DNA of 64,000 bases from Lathyrus oleraceus (Eukaryota; Streptophyta; Magnoliopsida; Fabales; Fabaceae): positions 143,334,188 through 143,398,187 of the forward strand of contig NC_066580.1 of assembly GCF_024323335.1 (NCBI RefSeq), in the 5' to 3' direction. The number at the start of each line of letters is the position of its first letter. Position 1 is the stretch's first letter. The translations under genes and the position numbers were made by a program. The notes beneath the pieces are model-generated. The model searched no databases, was not told the origin of the DNA, and worked only from the letters and a program-made list of their open reading frames with translations. This document shows, piece by piece, positions 10,715 to 20,820 of the stretch.

Positions 10715-12167
10715 ATGGATAGGCAAAGAAGGAATACGAAGAAGTACGGTTTCAGACAACCCGACTTGAAAGAGTTAAGGAGTTTGGCATCTTATGTAGT
10801 AAAGCATTTGGAGTTCAAAGCTTGCCATGGGAAGATTTTGTCTATTCTTTCTACTAAGGTGGATGAAGGTGTGATGAGTGTGTTGGTATAGTTCTACGAT
10901 CCTTTGTATCGGTGCTTCACTTTTCCGGATTTCCAGTTTTTGCCTACGCTAGAGAAGTATGCCTATCATGTGGGTATACCTATTCTGGACCAATTGTCGT
11001 TCAGTGGTTTGGAGAAGATTCCGTCTTCTCAAGAGATTGCTGACATGCTTCGTATGGATGTATCCGACATTGTTGTTAATATGACTACCAAAGGCGGAAT
11101 TCAAGGTCTCCCATCTGATTTTCTGATTGCCAAAGCTACTTTGTTTAGGAAGGCCATGAGTAAGGAAGCTTTTGAAGCCATATTTGTACTCCTCATCTAT
11201 GGGCTAGTGTTATTTCCCAACATCGATAACTTTGTGGATGTGAACGCTGTTATGATTTTCTCTTCTCTTAATCCCGTTCCGACTCTGTTGGGTGACACTT
11301 ATTTCTCTTTGCATATGAGGAATGCAAAGGGTGGTGGTTCCGTTGTGTGTTGTCTGCCTTTGTTGTACAAGTGGTTTATTTTGCACTTGCCTCAGACGCT
11401 TACCTTCAAGAAGAACAAGGGATGTCTACGGTGGTCCACGAGACTTATGTCTCTCACTAATGATGATATCTCTTGGTATAATCGTGTTTATGATGGCGTT
11501 CAGATTATTGATTCTTGTGGCGAGTTCTCCAATGTACCTCTTCTTGGTACATGTGATGGAATTAACTACAACCCTGCTTTGGCTCGCCGTCAGCTTGGGT
11601 TCCCCTTAAAGGATAAACCTAACAACATTTCGTTGGAAGGCTTATTCTTTCAAGAGGGTAAAGATCCCCAAAACTTGAAGGATAGGATGGTTCGCGCGTG
11701 GTGCAAGGTTCTTAGGAAAGGGAGGAATGAGCTTGGTTCGAAGAATTGTGTTGCTTTGGAACCTTACACCGCTTGGGTGAGAAAGAGAGCTCTTGAGTAC
11801 CGCATTCCGTACGAATATCTGAGACCTACCCTTATGGTTATGGTTGGTCCTTCAACCCTCCCTAATCAAGGAGTAGAGGAGTTGAGAGACGAAGACCGTT
11901 CGCGTGCATGGGGTTCGTGAGTGTGAGGAGCTTCTTCAACAGCTCAAAGATAAGGATGCAATGATAGAGTTTCTAGAGCATCAGGTTATCGATGAGCCCG
12001 GTGATGTGGTTACTTCTCTCCTTCCTCACTCATCTAGGTTTTGGAAGAGGAAGTATGATCAGCTTACTAAGGAGAAGGTCGACATGGAAGCAGCTTATGA
12101 GAGAGAGGTAAAGAGGCTTCGTGCTACGTATCTTCCGATCTCAAAGGCTTTGGACGATTGCTTCTAG
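10715..12167 (+). pseudogene. Ogre ORF1, protein of unknown function (element C)
   Basis: Ogre elements carry an additional ORF before gag; its function is unknown. The frame starts at Met 10715 (MDRQRRNTKKYGFRQPDLKE) and would give about 483 residues. The copy in D (30667-32117, minus) is closely similar throughout, including FYDPLYRCFTFPDFQ, VGIPILDQLPFSGLE and GLVLFPNIDNFVDVNA. The last third is charged and probably coiled-coil (ELLQQLKDKDAMIEFLEH, MEAAYEREVKRLR). An in-frame TAG at 10889-10891 stands where D has a Gln codon, and a one-base shift near 11900 breaks the C-terminus. The coiled coil hints at self-association; that is inference. Confidence 0.82.
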
Positions 12168-12460
12168 GGATCCATAGGATGTTTATTCTCCTTTTCCCTT
12201 GTATTGTATTTGGTTACCAAAACTGTACTACTCCTTTGGTGTAAAAGGTTTCCAAATATTATTGCTATGAGTATTCCATATATGTCTTAAAAAGTTCAAT
12301 ATTTTCAAAATATTTACAAATAGATATTTGTAAAGTTCCTCTGATAAAAAAACAAATCATATGCACCGAGCATTGCATGCATCATATGCATAAGCAGGTT
12401 TTGTTCCGAGCTCTGATACATTGGTCTAACTCTTTGCTCTTCATTTATTTTGAAGACAAG
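12168..12460 (+). other. ORF1-gag intergenic region of element C
   Basis: About 290 bases without coding signal, AT-rich. It contains a perfect inverted repeat at 12313-12334 (TTTACAAATA, two-base spacer, TATTTGTAAA). D has a shorter related spacer at about 30425-30666. I see no convincing promoter or splice sites. Confidence 0.5.
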
Positions 12461-14654
12461 CTGACGCACCAGTATAACACCCGAGCAAATCATCAGAAGA
12501 TCATGGAACACCTCGAACAAGAGAACAGAGACCTGAAGGAAGAGATCGCTAGACTGACTGCCATGATGGAGTCAGTCCTTGCTGCGCAAAGTCAAGCTTC
12601 ACCAACTCCTGCAACTCCTCCCACGAGGACAGTCATCTCCGAAGTGGCTATTTCAACAGTGCTTGTTGCCACCGCCCACTTCGCTTCTAGTATGCCAGCT
12701 GGATTCCCTTGGGGAATGCCATCTAACTTCATGCCAAAGGGTTTTGCCCCTACTCTTGCTTCTATGCCGGCATCTAGCCCGATCCGGTCTGTGCCACCTC
12801 CCGTTGTGCACACTCTCCCGTGTGTAGAAGACACCATTTATCATACCGAGCCATCTGGGGGCCCGGACGTATATGAGAAAATGGATGAGATGAAAGATCA
12901 ATTCCTTGAGCTGCGCAAGGAACTGAAGACTTTGAGAGGTAAAGACCTTTTTGGGAAGAGTGTTGCCGAGTTATGCTTGGTGCCCAACGTTAAAATCCCG
13001 GTTAAATTCAAAGTGCTTGACTTTGAGAAGTACAAGGGAAATACATGTCCACTCAGCCATCTTCTGATGTATGCTCGCAAGATATCGACCCAAACCGACA
13101 ACGATCAATTGCTGATTCACTACTTTCAGGATAGCCTGACAGGTGCTGCGCTCCGGTGGTATATGGGGCTGGACAGTGCAAGCATCCACACTTTAAATGA
13201 TCTTGGAGAGGCGTTCGTGAAGCATTATAAATATAATATGGACATGGCTCCAGACAGAGATCAGTTGAGGGTAATGTCCCAGAAAGACAAAGAGACCTTC
13301 AAGGAATACACCCAGAGGTGGCGAGAATTGGCAGCTCAGATAGTGCCACCCTTGAAGGAGAAGGAGATGACAAAGATCTTCCTGAAGACTTTGAGCTCTT
13401 TCTACTATGAGCGCATGATCGCTAGTGCTCCATCGGACTTCACCGAAATGGTGAATATGCGGATGAGGCTAGAAGAGGGGGTCCGTGAAGGACGTTTGTC
13501 TCGTGATGATGGTTTCTCAGCAAAGAAATATGGAGGATTTGCTAGGAAGAAGGAAGGGGAGACTCATGTTGTTTCTTCCCATGTCAAGATAAGGCCCTCT
13601 TTGAAGAGGAGAGAAGTCCGACCAACTGTCAACCAACACCAGGTGGCTCATATAGCACCTACTTTCAGAGAAGTTCAACAACAACCACAACAACAACATC
13701 GTCAACAACAACAGGCTTACTAGCCTCGCAACAATAACAACACCAGCACCAGTAACTATGAGAGGAAGAGGGTGACCTTTGATCCGATTCCTATGACCTA
13801 TGCTGAACTTTATCCTTCCTTAATCGATAGGAAGCTGATAACTCCTCGTGATCCTCCTGCTGTGCCAGCCAATCCTCAATGGTGGTACAAGCCCGAACTT
13901 CACTGTGTGTATCATTCTGGCGCTCCCGGACATGATGTGGAGAATTGTTTTCCTTTGAAGACCAAGGTACAAGACCTTGTGAGGAGTGGGATACTGTTCT
14001 TTGAGGACGTAGGCCCAAATGTGAAGAAGAACCCATTGCCCGAGCATGGGAAAGCAGCTGTCAATATGGTTCAGGGGTGCCCTGGGAATGCATAGGTTGT
14101 TGTGTGAGCATAGTCATTATGAGCATGATCATGATAGGTGCCAGGTGTGCACTATCAACGAAAGAGGATGCCGTCAAGTGAGAAGGGACATCCAAGAGAT
14201 GTTGGACCAAGGGATGATTGAGATGCTTCAGAATCGTAATGAGGATGAAGTCGATGTTATCACTCCTGTATTCAAAATTCCTGATCATGTTGTTATCAAG
14301 TATGATGGCAGCAAGAAGAAAGTGTCGCCAACTCTTGTGATCAAGCCAGCGGGCCCTATCTCGTATGTATCAGATAAAGCGGTCCCGTACCATTATAACA
14401 TTGTTATGCTGGAAGATGGGAAGGAGGCGCTGTTGCCCTCGACCTCTGTGGTAAGCATTTCTGACGTTAGTGGAATGACCCATAGTGGTCGTGTTTTCTC
14501 GGCTCAGCCAAAATCCCATGAAGACGTTGTGAAGAAAAATGTTGTCAATCCTGTCGGTCCCATGGGGATTTCTTCTTCGAATAGTTCTGTTCCTGTTGTG
14601 AAGGGTGTTGACCCTGTTGATAAATCTGTTAAAGCTCTTATCCTAGTTGGCTAG
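12461..14654 (+). pseudogene. Ogre gag (element C)
   Basis: The frame from about 12461 has an N-terminal coiled coil (MEHLEQENRDLKEEIARL), a Pro/Ala-rich stretch, the retrotransposon gag capsid domain (LDFEKYKGNTCPLSHLLMYA, HYFQDSLTGAALRWYMGL, MSQKDKETFKEYTQRWRELA), a Gln-rich segment and an unusual zinc knuckle CVYHSGAPGHDVENC (C-x2-H-x5-H-x4-C) near 13901-13945. Gag forms the particle and binds RNA. The Met used at the equivalent place in D is Leu here. A TAG at 13721-13723 replaces a Gln codon, and a deletion of about 47 bases near 14092 relative to D shifts the frame. The region after 14100 keeps CEHSHYEHDHDRCQVC, a second Cys/His-rich patch. Confidence 0.88.
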
Positions 14655-15702
14655 TCTGGCATGTTAAGAGAGGATGGTGATGAGATGTTGAGGCTTATCA
14701 AGAGGAGTGGGTATAATATTATGGATCAGTTGCTATAAACTCCATCAAAGATATCTGTCATGTCTTAGTTTATGAATTCAGAGCCACACCGTGAAGCGTT
14801 GCAAAGGGTGTTGGACGTGGAATACGTGGATCACGATGTCACGATGAAATTGCTGCCTGCAACAATTTGAGCTTCTGTGATGATGATCTTCCCGAGGAGG
14901 GAAAAGACCACAATTAGGCTTTACATATCTTAATGAATTGCAAAGACGATGCCCTGTCTAATGTGTTGGTGGACACAGGGTCATAACTTAATGTATTTCC
15001 AAAATCCACTCTTGCTAAACTTTCATATCAGGGGCCTCCCATGAGGCAAATTGGAGTGGTGGTGAAGGCTTTTGATGGATCGCGTAAAACCGTGATTGGC
15101 GAATTAGACCTCCCAATCAAGATTGGACCTAGTGATTTCCAGATCACTTTCCAGGTCATGGATATTCATCTGTCTTACAGTTGTTTGCTTGGTAGACCAT
15201 GGATTCACGAGGCAGGCGCCATGACATCCACCCTGCACCAAAAGTTAAAGTTCGTTAAGAACAAAAAGTTGGTGGTAATAGGGGGAGAGAAGGCTCTTTT
15301 GTTCAGCCATATATCTTCCTTTTCCTACATTGATGCTGAGGATAAGGTTGGGACTCCGTTCCAAGCCTTATCTATTGCTGAGCCTTCTAGGAAAGGACTT
15401 TCTTCATTTGTCTCCTATAATTACACGAAGTTGGCCATTGAGCATGGTGCAACTACTGGTTTGGGAAAAATGATCAAGTTGGAAGATAACAAGTCCCGGG
15501 CTGGTATAGGGTATTCTTCTGGTGTTTCCAATGATCTTGGGTTGTTCCAGAGTGGAGGTTTCATCCACACCATTGAAGATCAGGAAGCTGCTGGCATCAT
15601 TGAAGAAAATGAAGAGGAAGACCTTGGCAACTTTGTCATACCTGGAGGAATCTGCAATAACTGGGTCGCTGTTGATGTTCCAACAGTTATCCATAAGTCA
15701 AC
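14655..15702 (+). pseudogene. Ogre aspartic protease and post-protease linker (element C)
   Basis: The protease start is at about 14955 (LVDTGS, then a TAA where D has Ser, then LNVFPKSTLAKLSYQ). It continues in the frame 15041-15706 with VVVKAFDGSRKTVIGELDLP, FQITFQVMDIHLSYSCLLGR and PWIHEAG, the pepsin-like fold of retroelement proteases. The DTG motif holds the catalytic Asp. Upstream, 14655-14950 is broken by several stops and a small deletion near 14850. A linker follows the protease (TGLGKMIKLEDNKSRAGIGY, EENEEEDLGNF) and the frame ends at a TAA (15704-15706) that would be inside the intron. Confidence 0.85.
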
Positions 15703-15968
15703 GTAATGTGTTCATTTTGTTTAAAAATCCTTCTCCCATGCCAAAAGGAGAAGTGAAGACATTGTTGGCATAATTTGATTAATACAATGATATTCATTCA
15801 ATAATCGCATGTTAAATGTTTGTTTTTCAAATTATTTTTTCCTTTTTGCATGAAATTGGTGATCACCATAAAACCCTAAAAATAAAATAAAATCAATCTT
15901 TTCATCTGCATAATGATTTACCTTGTTTGAATTCTGAAATCTCTTTTATACTCAAAATCATTATGCAG
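15703..15968 (+). other. Predicted spliceosomal intron between PRO and RT (element C)
   Basis: The stop after the protease overlaps a 5' splice site (GTAATG at 15703) and the next frame opens right after TTATGCAG (ends 15968). Removing 266 bases joins the two frames without shift. The interval is AT-rich. Introns at this place are an established property of Ogre elements. D (26799-27059), F (54664-54939) and E (63153-63403) have the same arrangement. In C the donor lacks the exon-final G that D has, so it may be weaker. Confidence 0.8.
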
Positions 15969-17066
15969 GTTGATCAAACCCATTGAACATAATGATCCAA
16001 CACCATCTCCCAACTTTGAGTTCCCTGTATTTAAGGCAGAAGAAGATGATGTTGAAGAGATTCCTGATGAGATTACCCGTCTGCTTGAGCACGAGGAGAA
16101 GATCATTCAGCCACGTATTGAGAATCAGGAAACGGTCAACTTGGGGTCTGAAGACTGCATTCGTGATGTGAAGATTGGGGCACTCCTTGAAGAATCTACT
16201 AAGAAGGGGTTGATTGAGTTGCTACGAGAATATATCGACGTCTTTGCCTGGTCGTATGAAGACATGCCTGGTCTAGATATTGATATCGTGCAACATTTCT
16301 TGCCGCTGAAGCCTGAGTGTGTGCCTGTGAAGTAGAAGCTCAGAAGAACTCATCCTGATATGACAGTGAAGATTAAAGAAGAAGTTCAGAAGCAAATTGA
16401 TGCGGGGTTTCTGGTGACTTCTGCATATCCTCAATGGGTGGCCAATATTGTGCATGTGCCTAAGAAAGATGGAAAAGTCCGAATGTGTGTGGATTACCGT
16501 GACTTGAATAAAGCTAGTCCAAAAGATGACTTTTCGCTACCACACATTGATATGTTGGTAGACAATACGGCTAAATTCAATGTCTTCTCATTTATGGAAG
16601 GATTTTCCGGTTATAATCAGATTAAAATGGCACCCAAGGATATGGAGAAGACAACATTCATCACACCTTGGGGAATATTCTGTTATCGAGTGATGCCCTT
16701 CGGTTTGAAGAACGTCGGAGCCACGTATCAACGTGCTATTACTACCTTGTTTCATGACATGATGCACAAGGAGATCGATGTGTATGTTGATGATATGATT
16801 GCAAAGTAGAAAACGGAAGTTGAACATGTAGAACACTTGTTGAAGCTTTTCCAGCGTTTGAGGAAGTACAAACTCCGCCTGAATCCGAACAAGTGTACAT
16901 TTGGAGTCTGTTCCGGAAAGTTATTGGGATTTATTGTCAGCGAGAGAGGTATTGAAGTTGATCCTGCCAAGGTAAAAGCAATACAAGAGATGCCTGTGCC
17001 CAAAACTGAGAAGCAAGTCCGAGGTTTTCTTGGTCGCTTGAATTACATTTCGAGATTCATATCCCT
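15969..17066 (+). pseudogene. Ogre reverse transcriptase (element C)
   Basis: After the intron comes an acidic linker (EFPVFKAEEDDVEEIPDEIT) and DVFAWSYEDMPGL, then a Ty3/gypsy RT: GFLVTSAYPQWVANIVHVPK, KVRMCVDYRDLNKASPKDDF, FMEGFSGYNQIKMAPKDMEK, CYRVMPFGLKNVGATYQRA, and the catalytic YVDD at 16783-16794. The thumb follows (LRLNPNKCTFGV, QVRGFLGRLNYISRFIS). Stops occur at 16333-16335 and 16807-16809, and a frameshift near 17065. The first stop is shared with D. Confidence 0.92.
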
Positions 17067-17687
17067 ATGACTGCCACATGTGCGACTATATTCAAGCTCC
17101 TCCAGAAAGATCAGTGTCATGATTGGACCGAGGATTGCCAGAAGGCCTTTAATAGTATCAAAGAGTATTTGTCTGAGCCTCTGATTCTGTCTCCGCCTGT
17201 TGAAGGGACACCATTGATTATGTACTTGACTGTGCTTGATGATTCCATGGGTTGTGTTCTGGGTTAGCAAGATGAATCAGGAAAGAAAGAATATGCAATA
17301 TACTACCTGAGTAAGAAGTTCACTGACTGTGAGTCTCGGTACTCAATGGTTGAGAAGACATGTTGCGCTTTGGCTTGGGCTGCTAAGCGCTTACGCCAGT
17401 ATATGTTGAATCATACAACTTGGTTGATATCTAAAATGGATCCGATCAAGTATATCTTTGAGAAACCTGCTTTAACTGGGAGAGTTTCACGTTGGCAGAT
17501 GTTGTTATCTGAGTATGATATTGAGTATCGAGCTCAAAAAGCTATTAAAGGTAGTGTCTTGGCTGACCATCTGGCACATCAACCAATTGAAGATTATCAG
17601 TCTGTGCAATACGACTTCCCTGATGAAGAGATTCTGTATTTGAAGATGAAAGATTGCGATGAGCCTACGCTCGATGAAGGGCCATAG
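17067..17687 (+). pseudogene. Gypsy-type RNase H (element C)
   Basis: The frame runs from FKLLQKDQCHDWTEDCQKAF through LIMYLTVLDDSMGCVLG, AIYYLSKKFTDCESRYSMVE and KTCCALAWAAKRLRQYML to QKAIKGSVLADHLAH. This is the RT connection and native RNase H of Ty3/gypsy elements, which removes genomic RNA during DNA synthesis. A TAG at 17265-17267 and another at 17685-17687 interrupt it. Confidence 0.88.
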
Positions 17688-18110
17688 CCTGGTTCCCGAT
17701 GGGGTATGGTGTTCGATGGTGCTGTAAATCAGTATGGGAATGGTATTGGGGCAGTGATTATTACTCCTCAGGGCACACATTTTCCTTTTACAGCAAGGCT
17801 AACTTTCAAATGCACGAATAATATGGCGGAGTATGAGGCTTGTATTATGCGTTTGGAAGAATGTATTGATCTTAGGATCAAACATCTTAATGTTTATGGT
17901 GATTCGGCCCTTGTTGTTAATCAGATTAAGGGTGAATGGGAGAGAATCAGCAAGGTCTCATCCCATATAGAGATTATGCGAGGAGGATTTCAACTTTCTT
18001 TACTAAGGTTGACTTCCATCAAATTCCTCGAGATGAGAATCGGATGGTGGATGCTCTCGCTACGCTTGCTTCAATGATTGTTGTCAATTATTGGAATGAA
18101 GTCCCAAATA
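17688..18110 (+). pseudogene. Second (archaeal-type) RNase H (element C)
   Basis: A second RNase H follows the first: MVFDGAVNQYGNGIGAVI, the NMAEYEACIMRLEECID helix with catalytic Glu, VYGDSALVVNQIKGEW with catalytic Asp, and RDENRMVDALATLASM with the last Asp. A duplicated, archaeal-like RNase H is a known mark of the Tat/Ogre lineage. One frameshift lies near 17960-17990, so N- and C-terminal halves are in different frames. Confidence 0.87.
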
Positions 18111-19426
18111 TTACCGTGATGTGCTTGGATAGACCAACTCATGTGTTTGCAGTTGAAGAGGTGAAAGATGATAAGCCTTGGTACTATGATATCAAGTGTT
18201 TTCTCCAAAGTCAGACTTACCCGCCTGGGGCATCTGTTAAAGACAAGAAGACTTTGAGGAGATTATCTGGCAGTTTATACCTTAATGGTGATGTGCTTTA
18301 CAAGAGGAATTTTGACATGGTTCTGCTCAGATGCGTGGATAGACACGAAGCAGACCTGTTGATGACTGAAGTCCATGAAGGTTCATTTGGTACTCATTCC
18401 AATGGACATGCTATGGCTAAGAAGATGTTGAGAGCAGGCTACTAATGGCTGATAATGGAGTCTGACTGCTGCAAATATGTGAAGAAATGCCATAAGTGTC
18501 AGATTTATGCGGATAAGATTCATGTTCCCCCGACACTTCTGAATGTTATTTCCTCACGATGGCCTTTCTCCATGTGGGGAATTGACATGATTGGCATGAA
18601 TGAACCTAAGGCGTCGAATGGTCACCGGTTTATTCTCGTAGGTATTGATTACTTCACCAAGTGGGTTGAAGCGGCATCGTATGCAAGTGTGACTAGGCAG
18701 GTGGTTGTGAAGTTTATCAAGAACCAACTCATATGCCGATATGATGTGCCAGACAAGATCATTACTGATAATGGATCTAACTTGAACAATAAGATGATGA
18801 AAGAGCTGTGTAGTGAGTTCAAGATTGCACATCATAATTCTTCTCCTTATAGACCCAAGATGAATGGGGTTGTTGAAGCTGCTAACAAGAACATCAAGAA
18901 GATTATTCAGAAGAGGGTTGTTACGTACAAAGATTGGCATGAGATGCTGCCATTCGCTTTGCATGGCTATCGTGCATCCGTCCGCACTTCAACGGGGGCA
19001 AGTCCTTTCTCTCATGTATATGGCATGGAGGTTGTGCTCCCCATAGAGGTCGAGATCCCATCAATGAGAGTATTGATGAAAGCCAAGTTGACTGAGGTTG
19101 AGTGGGTTCAAAGTCGTTATGACCAACTGAATTTGATCGAAGAGAAGAGATTAACTGCCATGTGTCATGGTCAGTTATATCAACAAAGGATGAAGAAAGC
19201 TTTTGATAAGAAGGTCAAGCCTCGTGTGTTCCGAGAAGGTGACCTCGTGCTCAAGAAAGTCTTGTCATTCGCGCCCGATTCCAGGGGCAAGTGGACTCCA
19301 AACTATGAAGATCCATACGTTGTTAAGAGAGCCTTTTCAGGCAGTGCTTTGTTGCTCACAACTATGGATGGGGAGGATTTCACTCGTCCTGTGAATTCAG
19401 ATGCAGTCAAGAAATACTTCGCATAA
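18111..19426 (+). pseudogene. Ogre integrase (element C)
   Basis: A linker and the zinc-binding region (VHEGSFGTHSNGHAMAKKML, KKCHKCQIYADK: His, His, Cys, Cys) are interrupted by a TAA at 18443-18445. The frame 18455-19426 is then fully open for 323 residues. The catalytic core has D (GIDYFTKWVEAA), D (ITDNGSNLNN) and E (MNGVVEAANKN) with 35 residues between the last two. The C-terminal segment has KVKPRVFREGDLVLKK, GKWTPNYEDPYVVK and ends DAVKKYFA. It is the best preserved part of C. It inserts the DNA copy into chromosomes. Confidence 0.93.
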
Positions 19427-19443
19427 AAAATAAAAACAGAATA

Positions 19444-19616
19444 GCTCGCTAAGTTGAAAACCCGAAAGGGTGGCTTAGGCTAAAATGAGCGTCTCGGTGG
19501 ATTGAAACCCCGAAAGGGCGGTCCAGGCAAAAGTTAGAGACATGAAAAAATAATGAATATATATCCCGCTAGATTTAGTACCTCACCCTGGGGCAATCTA
19601 GGCAAAAACTAGGGAT
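19444..19616 (+). other. Three two-stage RNA hairpins after pol (element C)
   Basis: Three units directly follow the integrase stop: 19444-19490, 19491-19541 and 19563-19616. Each has an outer stem (GCTC with GAGC; GTCTC with GAGAC; ATCCC with GGGAT), an inner stem (CTAAG with CTTAG; GGA with TCC; CTAGATT with AATCTAG), and a one-sided internal loop GGCAAAA or GGCTAAA plus a few bases on the 3' side. The first two end in CCC-GAAA-GGG, a GNRA-type tetraloop hairpin. Stem sequences change in a compensating way. D, E and F have the same arrays at the same place. Confidence 0.78.
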
Positions 19617-20815
19617 TTGGCAAGTAACTGTATCCTGACAAGACTTTGTTCTACAACCATTGTCTGTCAAAGATTCTCGCTCAGTCATCATCAATTGAAG
19701 TTTCGAATACAGTGGATTCAGAGTTGGTGGAGAAACGGTCATTATGTTCAATGTAGCCCTTTTCCATGTATATCACCAATTTCAAATTTGTAAAGATCCA
19801 TGGAGTCTCGCCATTTGCGGACTACCATTCTTTAAATAAATTTGAGCCTTTATCCAATTCTTGGCACTCTTATTTGTTTCTGTTTAACAAATGTTTGCAT
19901 GTTTTAATTGAGGAATATCATTATTTTAAACAAATAAAGTTTTCATAAATAAACTGTTTTAAAATAGAATGAACATTTACAATGACCAAAAGGATAAGTG
20001 GGATGTCCTCAGTGCTTTCCCAAGGATAGTATGATCACCAAAAGGTAAGGCATTTGTTTATAATCTGGAATTCGTGTAACCTCTTCATCAGCTTTCAAGT
20101 TGTCCCCCCAGCAAGCGCTCAAAGAATAGTACATCAGCTTCCCAAAGAGTCTGGTACGAGAGTTTCTCTTTGATGACAGTGGATTGATCTATCTTATTGG
20201 ATTGCTTTCCCCTAGCAGAATTTGTGGATGTTCATCCAACGCATTCCCGGATAGTTTGTTTATGCATACATGTTTGTTCCCCCCACAGAGTCTTAGCAAT
20301 CCATGATTGGTTGTATGGTTGATCTGTGGATGATCCCTTCAGTTTCAAGTTATTGCCTTGATACTTCAGAGATGTGTATCCCTCTATATCAGGCACTAGC
20401 ATTTGTGTTTTATCAATTGTGTGGTTGTCATCCCTTGTGTGGGCTGACCTAAAATCCATTATAGATTGATGAAAGTTGATATGTTATCTACTCACGAGGA
20501 AATTTGTATTTCCCCAGCATGAGTAGAAGTCCCCAGTGGATTAAGCATGTGTTCCCTGCAGAGCTATCTTTCCAGATAATTGTCTCCTCATCAGGAAGTT
20601 GCCTAGAGCAATTGGTGAAGGGCTTGTTTCCCTTTTCATCCCTAGCATGTCGCTTGTTGACAAAGGATTCATTTCCGATTTCCTCCCCCAGGGTAGTTCC
20701 TTTGAGAACACTTACAGCTTGTCCCCAATAGGGTTGCCAGATCAGAGTTTCATGTTAGTATCTCCTTTGAGTCTGAAGATTTCTTCTAGCATTTGAGAGT
20801 TGGTGTTAAAGATGT
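19617..20815 (+). other. 3' untranslated region of element C, first part
   Basis: No coding signal. Between 19740 and 19980 a segment resembles one in D (about 25010-25250, minus) with AATAAA-like words. From 20100 onward, words of the form TCCCC-AG-nn-GAG recur every 40-70 bases (for example near 20106, 20211, 20278, 20515, 20531). They resemble the tRNA-Arg 3' end. Element D interrupts the region at 20820. Confidence 0.65.
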
Positions 20816-20820
20816 TTATT
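20816..20820 (+). repeat. Target site duplication of element D, left copy
   Basis: TTATT directly before the D LTR, repeated at 35011-35015 directly after it. This proves that 20821-35010 is one insertion into element C. Confidence 0.92.
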
